Source of the DNA: Atopobium sp. UBA1382
GTDB lineage: Bacteria; Actinomycetota; Coriobacteriia; Coriobacteriales; Atopobiaceae
NCBI GenBank assembly: GCA_002305805.1
Contig: DBQY01000006.1
Span: 1 to 47,120 of the forward strand
Length of the DNA: 47,120 nucleotides
Reading direction: 5' to 3'
The notes under the pieces: model-generated
Database searches by the model: none
Told to the model about the DNA's origin: nothing
What the model saw: only the letters and a program-made list of their open reading frames with translations
Position numbers and translations under genes: made by a program
Shown here: one piece after another, positions 33,075 to 40,696 of the stretch
How positions within the stretch are numbered: position 1 is the stretch's first letter
Layout of the letters: each line of letters begins with the position of its first letter

Positions 33075-35309
33075 CTATTGGGTGGTGCCTTCGGGCGGCG
33101 TGGTCTCGCCCCCGTCCGGGTTCGGGTCGACGGGCTCCGTGGGATCGTGATCGGTCTCGTCGTCCGTTCCCGGATCGGGAGTCGGCGTGGGCGTCGGCTC
33201 CTCCGGCGTCGTGGTCTCGTCGCCAGGGGGGACGGTCGGCGTCGTGGGCTCGTTGGGGTTCGTGTTGGCGTCGGTCTGGGGCTGCTCGGTCGTCTCCTGG
33301 TCCTCCGTCGTCTCGACGGGCTCCTCGTACCAGCCCTCGGTGTTCACGGACGAGCTCGTTCCGATGAACGTCCAGGAGTCGTTGGACTTGTACTCCGCCT
33401 CGTGATCGGAGGTGGGGAACTCGCCGCGCGGCTCGCCTTCGAGCGCGGCGCTCATGTAGGTTCCCCAGATGGGAATCGAGGTGGTGGCGTTGGTGCCGGT
33501 GGTGCCGCCGTAGTAGACGCGTGCCGAGCCGCTCGCGGGGCAGCCGACCCACACGGCGGTCGTGAGCTGAGGCGTGAAGCCGCAGAACCAGAGGTTGGAG
33601 TAGTTGTCGGCGGTGCCGGTCTTGCCCGCGACGGGCTGGTCGGCGGTGAAGTAGTTGCGGAGGTTGGTCGCGCTGCCCTCGGTGATGACGGTCTCGAGAA
33701 TCTCCGTGGCATCCTGGACGATGGCGGAGTCGACGACCTCCTCAGGGTCGTCCTCGTGCTCGTAGACCACGTTGCCGTTGCGGTCCTCGATCCTGGTGAT
33801 GGCGACGGCGTTGCGGTGAACGCCCCCGCTGGCGATGGTCGAGAACGCCTCGCACATCTCCACGACGGTCAGCTCCGAGGTGCCGAGCGCAGACGAGAGG
33901 ACGGGCTCGATCTGGGAGTCTATGCCCAGACGGGCGGCCATGTCGGCGATCTTGTCCATGCCGATGGCCTCGGCGACCTGGACGTAGCCGGTGTTGGAGG
34001 AGACGGCCGTGGCACGCGCGAGGGAGATGATGCCGTAGTCGATGTTCTCGATGTTGCTCGGCGCCCACGTGGGCGTCACCTGGAGTGTGGCCTGGCAGTC
34101 GATGCGCACGGTGGGGCTCATGCCGTCCTCGAGCGCGGCCAGGAGTACGACCGCCTTGAAGCTCGAGCCCGTCTGGTGGGAGCTCGTGGCGAGGTTGATT
34201 ACGCTCTGCCCGGCCTCGGTGTCGTTGCCGTAGTTCTGTCCGCCCACCATTGCCACGATGTGCCCGTTCGAGTTGTCGATCGAGACGAGCGCGGCGGAGA
34301 CGTCGGGGTTGCCGCCGGCGGCCATGCGCTCGGAACAGGCCTGCTCGGCAGCCTGCTGCTTCTGGGGCTCGAGCGTCGTGTACACCTTGAGGCCGCCCTG
34401 GGCGATGGTGTCGGAGGAGAAGTCCTGGAGCAGGAGGTTGCGGACGTAGTCGGTGAAGTAGGGATAGGCGCTCTCGGAGTCGGTGAGCTGGCCGGGGTTG
34501 AGCGGGATCTCCTCGGCGACCGTGGCGTCGTACTCCTCCTGCGAGATGTCGCCGGCCTCGAGCATGCGCGAGAGAACGAGGTCGCGACGGTTCTTGCAGT
34601 TCTCGTAGTTGACGAAGGGGTCGTAGTAGGTGGGGGAGTTGGGGATGCCTACGAGCGTCGCGGCCTCGTTGAGCGTGAGGTCGGCGGCTCTCTTGTTGAA
34701 GTAGGTGATGGCCGCAGCCTCGATGCCGTAGGCGCCGTTGCCGTAGAAGATGGTGTTGAGGTACATGTTGAGGATCTGTTCCTTTGTGTACGTCTTCTCC
34801 ATCTGGATAGCGATGTAGGCCTCGCGGACCTTGCGGCGCAGGGAGTTCTCGAACTGCTCGTCCGAGAGGACCGTCCAGCGGACGAGCTGCTGCGTGATCG
34901 TGGAGCCGCCGCCCTGCTCGCCGCCGCCAAACACCTGGCCCACGGCTGCACGGGCGATGCCCTCGGGGTCGACGCCGTTGTGCTGGTAGAAGCGCTTGTC
35001 CTCGGTGTCGATGGTGCCTCGGATGACGTAGTCGGAGACCTGGTCGAGCATCACCGAGCGACGGTTTTGCAGGTAGTAGGCAACGATCTCGTTGCCGTCG
35101 GCGTCATAGACGCGCGTGGGCTCCGCCACGAGGAAGGCGTCGGCCGAGGTGTAGTCGGGCAGGTCCTCGAGCCAGGTGGACACCACTGCCCCTAGGGAGA
35201 GCGCAAGCGTCACGCAGAGAAGTGCGATGAAGCCGAGCACTCCGGCAAGTCCAAAGCCCACGAAGTGGGTCTTCGAGTGCGCACGCATGCGACGCGTTCT
35301 GATTCCCAT
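33075..35309 (-). CDS. Class A penicillin-binding protein (PBP1A type)
   Basis: 744 residues. One N-terminal helix, then a glycosyltransferase domain with TEDKRFYQHNGVDP (catalytic Glu103) and GGSTITQQLVR, and a transpeptidase domain with SSFK (about residue 380), SSN and KTGTA (about 560). Polymerises and crosslinks peptidoglycan on the outside of the membrane. The final 110 residues are a Thr/Pro/Glu/Asp-rich low-complexity tail, a wall-spanning linker type. Start ATG 35309 has AAGGAG 7 nt upstream; an ATG 11 codons earlier lacks one. Shares a divergent promoter region with tyrS. Confidence 0.95.
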   Translation of the reverse strand: MGIRTRRMRAHSKTHFVGFGLAGVLGFIALLCVTLALSLGAVVSTWLEDLPDYTSADAFLVAEPTRVYDADGNEIVAYYLQNRRSVMLDQVSDYVIRGTIDTEDKRFYQHNGVDPEGIARAAVGQVFGGGEQGGGSTITQQLVRWTVLSDEQFENSLRRKVREAYIAIQMEKTYTKEQILNMYLNTIFYGNGAYGIEAAAITYFNKRAADLTLNEAATLVGIPNSPTYYDPFVNYENCKNRRDLVLSRMLEAGDISQEEYDATVAEEIPLNPGQLTDSESAYPYFTDYVRNLLLQDFSSDTIAQGGLKVYTTLEPQKQQAAEQACSERMAAGGNPDVSAALVSIDNSNGHIVAMVGGQNYGNDTEAGQSVINLATSSHQTGSSFKAVVLLAALEDGMSPTVRIDCQATLQVTPTWAPSNIENIDYGIISLARATAVSSNTGYVQVAEAIGMDKIADMAARLGIDSQIEPVLSSALGTSELTVVEMCEAFSTIASGGVHRNAVAITRIEDRNGNVVYEHEDDPEEVVDSAIVQDATEILETVITEGSATNLRNYFTADQPVAGKTGTADNYSNLWFCGFTPQLTTAVWVGCPASGSARVYYGGTTGTNATTSIPIWGTYMSAALEGEPRGEFPTSDHEAEYKSNDSWTFIGTSSSVNTEGWYEEPVETTEDQETTEQPQTDANTNPNEPTTPTVPPGDETTTPEEPTPTPTPDPGTDDETDHDPTEPVDPNPDGGETTPPEGTTQ

Positions 35310-35353
35310 CTGATTACTCCTTGTCCGGGAGGTCCCGTCCACAGTCGTTCGTC

Positions 35354-35361
35354 ATTATACT
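35354..35361. promoter_or_regulatory. Overlapping divergent -10 elements for PBP and tyrS
   Basis: On the minus strand TATAAT (35359-35354) fits the PBP gene, with a leader of about 40 nt. On the plus strand TATACT (35356-35361) fits tyrS with a leader of about 60 nt. The two -10 boxes share bases, so the promoters cannot both be engaged at once. -35 elements are weak. Confidence 0.5.
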
Positions 35362-35429
35362 ATGCTAGTTTGCTATGCCGCCGCCCGTGGGCGGTTTGGA
35401 GAGACGAAGACCCTATGGAGGACAGCGCA

Positions 35430-36647
35430 ATGCTTCCAGTTGACGAGCAACTCAAGGTGATCACTTCCGGCACGATGCAGATCGTGCCGCTCGACGAGCT
35501 CAAGAAGAAGCTCGAGAAGGGCACGCCGCTCAACATCAAGCTCGGCGTCGACCCCACCTCGCCGGACCTGCACCTCGGCCACGCCGTGCCGCTGCGCAAG
35601 ATGCGCCAGTTCCAGGACCTCGGCCATAACGTTACGCTCATCATCGGCAACGGCACCGCCCTTATCGGCGACCCGTCCGGCCGCGACTCCACCCGCCCGC
35701 CACTCACCGAGGAGCAGGTTGAGGCCAACGCCAAGACCTACGTCGAGCAGGCCATGAAGGTGCTCGACCCCGAGAAGACCCAGATCGTCCACAACGGCGA
35801 CTGGCTGAAGGGCCTCAACCTCGCCGAGATGCTCAAGCTCATGAGCCAGTTCAACGTGGCCCGCATCCTCGAGCGCGAGGACTTCCACAACCGCTACACC
35901 GAGGGCAAGTCCATCGCCCTGCACGAGTTCATCTACCCGGTGCTGCAGGCCTACGACTCCGTCGTGGTGAAGGCCGACCTCGAGATGGGCGGCAACGACC
36001 AGATCTTCAACCTGCTCGCCGGCCGCGACCTCATGCGTGCCATGGGCATGGAGCCGCAGGTGGCCCTCACCATGCCGCTGCTGGTGGGCACCGACGGCCA
36101 CAAGAAGATGTCCAAGAGCTACGGCAACTACGTGGGCCTCACCGACGAGCCGGCGGACATGTACGGCAAGGTCATGTCCATCACCGACGAACTGGTGCCG
36201 CTCTACTGGCGCCTCTGCTCCACGGCCGACATGGACAAGCTCGACGCCATCGACGCCGCCTTCGCGGACGGCACGGCGGACCCGTACGCGCTCAAGCGCG
36301 AGCTGGCCGCCAACATCTGCGACCTCTACCACGGCGAGGGCGCCGGTGCCGCAGCGAGCGCCGCCTTTGACGCGCAGTTCAAGCGCGCCGAGGCCCCTGA
36401 GGACATGCCGGAGTTCCCGCTGGGCGTGGCCGAGGTCAACGACGAGGGCAAGGTCTACCTGGGCAAGCTCCTCGTTGAGGTGGGCATCGCCAAGTCCGCC
36501 GGCGAGGCGCGCCGCCTCGTGGACGGCGGCGGCGTCAAGATCAACGGCGAGGCCGTGGCGCCCAAGTGCTACAACGTCGAGGCGTCGCTCTTCTCGGCCG
36601 GCACGACAGTCCAGTCCGGCAAGAAGCGCTGGGCGCGTCTGGTCTAG
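35430..36647 (+). CDS. tyrS: Tyrosyl-tRNA synthetase
   Basis: 405 residues, class I synthetase that charges tRNA-Tyr. The HIGH motif is HLGHAVPLR at about residue 48, and KMSKS (KKMSKSYGN) at about 226. The C-terminal S4 domain (LLVEVGIAKSAGEARRLVDGGGVKINGE) binds tRNA. The ATG at 35430 is preferred over ATG 35415 because GGAGG sits 8 nt before it. A short hairpin CCGCCC/GGGCGG (35382-35393) lies in the leader, too short for a T-box. Confidence 0.96.
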   Translation: MLPVDEQLKVITSGTMQIVPLDELKKKLEKGTPLNIKLGVDPTSPDLHLGHAVPLRKMRQFQDLGHNVTLIIGNGTALIGDPSGRDSTRPPLTEEQVEANAKTYVEQAMKVLDPEKTQIVHNGDWLKGLNLAEMLKLMSQFNVARILEREDFHNRYTEGKSIALHEFIYPVLQAYDSVVVKADLEMGGNDQIFNLLAGRDLMRAMGMEPQVALTMPLLVGTDGHKKMSKSYGNYVGLTDEPADMYGKVMSITDELVPLYWRLCSTADMDKLDAIDAAFADGTADPYALKRELAANICDLYHGEGAGAAASAAFDAQFKRAEAPEDMPEFPLGVAEVNDEGKVYLGKLLVEVGIAKSAGEARRLVDGGGVKINGEAVAPKCYNVEASLFSAGTTVQSGKKRWARLV

Positions 36648-36661
36648 AGGCCCTCATTTCC

Positions 36662-36861
36662 GGTTTGGGTTCATGGTATGCGGCCAGGGCGTCGCATCTC
36701 TGATTGCCAACTGGGATTATCCGAGAAGTCGACTCGGTCTGTGTGGAAAAGCGAACCCAAACCTCTTTTCGGTTTGGGTTCGCTGTTGGTATAGGGGAGT
36801 TCTGCGACCTGCGGTTTTGTCACGATATACTTCACGAGGAGCAAAAACGTGAACCCAAACC
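36662..36861. repeat. Nested inverted repeats (GGTTTGGGTTC type) between tyrS and U32 gene
   Basis: The 11-mer GGTTTGGGTTC occurs at 36662-36672 and, inverted, at 36851-36861, as outer arms 200 bp apart. An inner perfect 13-bp hairpin GCGAACCCAAACC (36751-36763) with GGTTTGGGTTCGC (36771-36783), loop TCTTTTC, uses the same sequence. So four copies occur in one 200-bp gap. A small stem (CCGAG at 36721, CTCGG at 36733) lies inside. No transposase and no target duplication are visible. A TATACT at 36826-36831 may be the U32 -10. Confidence 0.8.
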
Positions 36862-36881
36862 GTTCTGGCGGGAAGGAAGAG

Positions 36882-39401
36882 ATGGCGAGAAGGACCACGT
36901 TTCTCGAGGAGCACGGCGTACCGGAGCTGCTGGCGCCCGCCGGGGGCCCGGAGCCGTTCAACGCGGCGCTCGCCGCAGGGGCCGACGCCATCTACTGCGG
37001 TCTGGGCAACGACTTCAATGCTCGTCGCGGGGCCAAGAACTTCGATGACGAGTCGTTTGCCGCCGCATGCCGACGCGCTCACCTCGCAGGCGCGCGCGTC
37101 TACGTGACCGTCAACGTTGCTGTCTCCACCGAGGAGCTGCCGCGCGTGCTCGAGCTGGTGCGCCGTGCGTGGGGGCTGGGCGCGGACGCCTTTATCATCC
37201 AGGACTGGGGTCTCATGGCGGAGATCCGCCGCCGGTGGCCGGAGGTGGAGACCCACGTCTCCACGCAGGCGAACGTGCACGACACCCGCGGCGTGGCGTG
37301 GTGTCGCGACGTCTGGGGCGTTGACCGCGTGACGCTCTCGCGCGAGCTCTCACTGGAGGAGATTGGGCGCATTGCCGAGGAGGGCGTGGAGCTGGAGTGC
37401 TTTGGGCACGGGGCGCTCTGCTTCTGCTACTCGGGCGTGTGTCTCATGAGCTCGATGAATGGTGGCCGCTCGGCCAACCGCGGCCTCTGCGCCCAGCCGT
37501 GTCGTCTGCCGTACGACCTCATCGACGAGGGTGGCAACGTGATGGAGATCCCCGGCGTGGCCACGCAGGGCATCCCCGAGACGAGCCGCGGTGTGGGGGG
37601 CACGCGCCTACTCTGCCCCAAGGACTACCGCACGATCGACCACGTGCGCGAGATGCGCGACGCGGGGGTGGGCTCGCTCAAGGTCGAGGGCCGCATGAAG
37701 GCGCCCGACTACGTGTTCTCCGTAGTAGCAGCCTACCGCGGCGCGCTGGACGCCCTGCGCGACGAACGCGACGACGACGCAAGTCGCGCTGCCCGCGACC
37801 GGCGCCTGCGCCGCGCGTTCAATCGCGACTTCACCGAGAGCTACCTCTGGGGCGGCTCCGACAACGACATGATGAGCTACGAGCGTTCCAACAACCGCGG
37901 CGAGCTGGTCGGGCGTGTCGTGGGGTCGCGCGCGCTCGAGGACGCCGTCGTGCGACGCGGCGGCGGCAACGGCGGGCGCGAGCGGATGCGTCGCCTCACG
38001 CGCGCCGACGTGGAGGTACTTCTCAGCGAGCCGGTTGGTGCCGGTGACCTCCTGGAGATACGCCCCGTGTCGGACCCCTCGCAGTTCCTGACCGCCCACG
38101 CCGAGGCGGACGCGGCGGCGGGGGAGACCATCACCTGCCGCACATCGCGCCCGATGGAGGAGGGCTCCCTCGTGCGCGTGATCCGCTCGCAGGCGGCGAT
38201 GGACGACGCAGCGCGCGTGGCGGATAAGGACGTCGTGCGCCGCCGGCCGGTGTGCGTCCGCGTGACGGCGCGGCTGGGGGAGCCGTTTGCCGTGGAGCTC
38301 GAGACGCTCGACGGTGTCGCCTCGGCGCGTGCCGAGGGCTTTGTCGTGGAGGCGGCGCGCACGCGACCGGTTGTCGAGGAGGACCTCGTCGAGCACGTGG
38401 GTCGCATGGGCCAGAGCGCGTTTGCCCCCGTGGAGTGGGAGGTTGCGCTGGACGCCGGCTGTGGCATGTCCTTCTCGGCCGTGCACAAGGTTCGTGCCGA
38501 GGCGTGCCGCCGCCTGGAGGAGGCCATCCTGGCCCCCTACACCTCTCGTGAGCTGGTAAATGATTCAAAAGGGGACTGTCCCCTTTTGAATCATGTCCCC
38601 GAGGGGTCGGCGACGGTGTGTGCGCTGGTGACGACGCCGGGGTGCGCGGAGGCGGCGCTCGCGGCCGGCGCTGAGCGCGTCTATGCGTCTGCCGATGACC
38701 TCGCGCGCGGCGCGTGGCCGGACGGCGTCGTCCCCTGGCTCGACGAGATCTGCCGCGAGGTAGACCACGCCCGCCTCGACCCGTGGGTGCGCGCCGGCGA
38801 GCCCGTCGCCGTGGGCAACGTCTCCGAGCTGGCCCTCGCCGTCGAACGTGGTGCCGTCCCCGAGCTCCGCTCCTGCATTCCCGTCCACAACGCGAGCTGT
38901 CTCTCCGCGTTGGCTGAGGCCGGCGTCGCGAGCGTCTGGCTCGCCCCGGAACTCACGCTCGACGAGGTCTGCGAGCTCGCGCGAACCTCGCCCGTGCCCG
39001 TGGGCCTCTCCGTCCTCGGGCGCGAGCGCGTCATGACGAGCGAGCACTGCGTGCTGCAGGCGCTCGGTCACTGCCGTCACGACTGCGCCCGCTGCCCGGA
39101 GCGCGCCCGCGCGCTCTCCCTGCGCGACATCGACGGCAACCTCCTGCCCGTGCGCACGGACGTCAACGGTCGCTCGCGCATCTGGTGCGCCCTCCCGCTC
39201 GACGTCACGCCGCAGATTCCGGAGCTCGTGGCTGCCGGCGTGACGCGCCTGCTCGTGGATGCCCAGCTCATGAACGCGAATGAGACGTCGGCGGCCGTGG
39301 CCCGCGTCGCCGCCGCGCTCGAGGCCGCGCGCGCTGGCCGTCGCCCTGCGCCGCGCATGAAGGGCGCCACGTCGGGTCATCTCTTCTCGCCCATTGGGTA
39401 A
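36882..39401 (+). CDS. U32 family protein (RlhA/TrhP-like RNA hydroxylation type)
   Basis: 839 residues. N-terminal PELLAPAGGPEPFNAALAAGADAIYCGL is the U32 opening; residues about 173-210 hold the Cys-rich signature FGHGALCFCYSGVCLMSSM and RGLCAQPCR; GSLKVEGRMKAPDYV follows. A further U32-like half with CRHDCARCPERA occupies the C-terminus. Members RlhA and TrhP perform prephenate-dependent hydroxylation of rRNA or tRNA; I infer this class but cannot tell the target. A 35-bp palindrome is read in frame at residues 560-571 (NDSKGDCPLLNH). Start ATG 36882 has GGAAGGA 5 nt upstream; GTG 36849 lies in the repeat region. Confidence 0.85.
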   Translation: MARRTTFLEEHGVPELLAPAGGPEPFNAALAAGADAIYCGLGNDFNARRGAKNFDDESFAAACRRAHLAGARVYVTVNVAVSTEELPRVLELVRRAWGLGADAFIIQDWGLMAEIRRRWPEVETHVSTQANVHDTRGVAWCRDVWGVDRVTLSRELSLEEIGRIAEEGVELECFGHGALCFCYSGVCLMSSMNGGRSANRGLCAQPCRLPYDLIDEGGNVMEIPGVATQGIPETSRGVGGTRLLCPKDYRTIDHVREMRDAGVGSLKVEGRMKAPDYVFSVVAAYRGALDALRDERDDDASRAARDRRLRRAFNRDFTESYLWGGSDNDMMSYERSNNRGELVGRVVGSRALEDAVVRRGGGNGGRERMRRLTRADVEVLLSEPVGAGDLLEIRPVSDPSQFLTAHAEADAAAGETITCRTSRPMEEGSLVRVIRSQAAMDDAARVADKDVVRRRPVCVRVTARLGEPFAVELETLDGVASARAEGFVVEAARTRPVVEEDLVEHVGRMGQSAFAPVEWEVALDAGCGMSFSAVHKVRAEACRRLEEAILAPYTSRELVNDSKGDCPLLNHVPEGSATVCALVTTPGCAEAALAAGAERVYASADDLARGAWPDGVVPWLDEICREVDHARLDPWVRAGEPVAVGNVSELALAVERGAVPELRSCIPVHNASCLSALAEAGVASVWLAPELTLDEVCELARTSPVPVGLSVLGRERVMTSEHCVLQALGHCRHDCARCPERARALSLRDIDGNLLPVRTDVNGRSRIWCALPLDVTPQIPELVAAGVTRLLVDAQLMNANETSAAVARVAAALEAARAGRRPAPRMKGATSGHLFSPIG
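38560..38594. repeat. 35-bp palindromic repeat inside the U32 gene
   Basis: Sixteen-bp perfect arms (38560-38575 and 38579-38594) with a CTG loop; core AAAAGGGGAC..GTCCCCTTTT. It is read through in frame. A related copy lies at 45918-45946. Confidence 0.85.
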
Positions 39402-39442
39402 GATGTCTCACGGAACCATTCCAGCCCAGCGAAAGGAACACC

Positions 39443-39679
39443 ATGGCTGTTGACCGCGCACTTCTCGACGCCACCCTCGACGTCATCCGTCAGAGCCTCC
39501 AGGCCGACGGCGGCGACGTGGCCCTCATCGACGTGACCGACGACGGCGTCGTGACCCTGGAGATGCAGGGCGCCTGCGCCGGTTGCCCGCTCTCGAGCCT
39601 CGACATGTCAGAGGGCATCGAGCGCATTCTGATGGAGCACGTCCCCGGCGTGACGCGCGTCCAGCCGGCCGCCTTCTAG
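39443..39679 (+). CDS. NifU C-terminal-type iron-sulfur scaffold
   Basis: 78 residues, one NifU-like domain: IRQSLQADGGDVALIDV then MQGACAGCPLSSLDMSEGIE with the CxxC that binds a [4Fe-4S] cluster, ending GVTRVQP. A stand-alone Nfu-type protein that carries clusters to target enzymes. ATG with AAAGGAAC upstream. It lies 41 nt after the U32 gene, whose family also includes Fe-S proteins, and 16 nt before lgt, so the three may share a transcript. Confidence 0.92.
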   Translation: MAVDRALLDATLDVIRQSLQADGGDVALIDVTDDGVVTLEMQGACAGCPLSSLDMSEGIERILMEHVPGVTRVQPAAF

Positions 39680-39695
39680 CGCGGGCGAGAAGAAC

Positions 39696-40526
39696 GTGTT
39701 TCTCGACGAGATCTATCACGCGCTCGACCCGGTGGCCTTCTCGATTGGGCCCTTCTCTGTGCGTTGGTATGCCTTGGCCTACCTGGCCGGTTTCATTTGC
39801 GCCGGCCTCGTGATGTGGCGCACGCAGCGTCGCTGGAAGCTCGGGCTCACGCCTGACGACGTGCTCTCGATCATGATCGGCATCGTCTTTGGCATCATCA
39901 TCGGGGCGCGCCTGTTCTACGTGGTCTTCTACGGCGCGGGCTACTACCTCGAGAACCCGCTGGAGATCTTCATGCTCAACCACGGCGGCATGAGCTTCCA
40001 CGGCGGCCTCGTGGGCGCCGTCGTGGGCGGCTCGCTCGTGTGCCGGCGCTACGGCATCTCCATCCCCACGGTCTGCGACATGGGTGTCATCGGCGCGCCG
40101 ATCGGCCTTTTCTTTGGCCGCTGCGCTAACTTCGTGAACGGCGAACTCTGGGGCAAGGAGACCGACCTTCCCTGGGGCGTCATGTTCGAGACCGGCGGCG
40201 CGGTCTACCGGCACCCCTCGCAGCTCTACGAGGCCGTGCTCGAGGGCGTCGTGATCTTCGTGGTGCTCTACGCGCTGTCGCGCCGCGTGCCGCCGCGCCC
40301 GCAGGGCACCTTCATGGGCGCGTTCCTCGCGCTGTACGGCGTCTTCCGCTTCCTGGTGGAGTTTGTCCGCGTGCCGGACGCCCAGCTCGGCTACCTTTTT
40401 GGCCCCATCACGATGGGCCAGCTGCTGAGTCTGCCGCTCGTTCTTCTCGGCATCGTGATTCTGGTGGGCGCGCATCGCCTGAACCGCCCGCAGCGCGGCT
40501 ACCTGGACGACGAGCCTCGCGCGTAG
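39696..40526 (+). CDS. lgt: Prolipoprotein diacylglyceryl transferase Lgt
   Basis: 276 residues, seven membrane helices. Transfers diacylglycerol to the lipobox Cys of prolipoproteins. IGPFSVRWYALAYLAGF, GGMSFHGGLVGAVVGG (catalytic His region), RCANFVNGELWG with the conserved Arg and N-G, and RHPSQLYEAVLEG are family motifs. GTG start; the only ribosome-like sequence is the GAGAAG of the GCGAGAAGAACG motif copy, which ends on the G of the start codon. The second segment of that motif pairs with TTTCTCG (39699-39705) inside the first codons. At least two lipoproteins in the window would be substrates. Confidence 0.95.
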   Translation: MFLDEIYHALDPVAFSIGPFSVRWYALAYLAGFICAGLVMWRTQRRWKLGLTPDDVLSIMIGIVFGIIIGARLFYVVFYGAGYYLENPLEIFMLNHGGMSFHGGLVGAVVGGSLVCRRYGISIPTVCDMGVIGAPIGLFFGRCANFVNGELWGKETDLPWGVMFETGGAVYRHPSQLYEAVLEGVVIFVVLYALSRRVPPRPQGTFMGAFLALYGVFRFLVEFVRVPDAQLGYLFGPITMGQLLSLPLVLLGIVILVGAHRLNRPQRGYLDDEPRA

Positions 40527-40552
40527 CAGGTTCTTCTCGTCACCCCTTATTG

Positions 40553-40620
40553 CAGACTGTCGCTTTTTGCCTATCGCGAGGGCGTTTGCCTTGTCGCGAG
40601 CGGTAAAAAGCGACAGTTTG
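40553..40620. repeat. Large stem-loop after lgt
   Basis: Nineteen paired bases (40553-40571 with 40602-40620, two G-T pairs, core CTGTCGCTTTTT/AAAAAGCGACAG) around a 30-nt loop that itself can pair (TCGCGA at each end, GGC/GCC). On the plus strand no T-run follows. It merges into the 13-bp tandem array. Confidence 0.8.
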
Positions 40621-40684
40621 CGAGAAGGGCGGGCGAGAAGGGCGGGCGAGAAGGGCGGGCGAGAAGGGAGGGCGAGAAGGACGT
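40620..40684. repeat. 13-bp x5 tandem array of the GCGAGAAG motif
   Basis: Five head-to-tail units: GCGAGAAGGGCGG three times, GCGAGAAGGGAGG, then GCGAGAAGGACGT. It lies between convergent lgt and the 40697 gene, ending 12 nt before the latter's stop codon. Units match the dispersed GCGAGAAGRACG motif. Confidence 0.92.
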
Positions 40685-40696
40685 GCCGCCGCGGCC

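Noticed and set aside
35362..35429. T-box riboswitch upstream of tyrS
   Set aside because: The leader from the probable start to the ATG is only about 60 nt, far too short, and no T-box sequence is seen.
40553..40684. CRISPR array
   Set aside because: The 13-bp units are directly adjacent with no spacers, and no cas genes are in the window.
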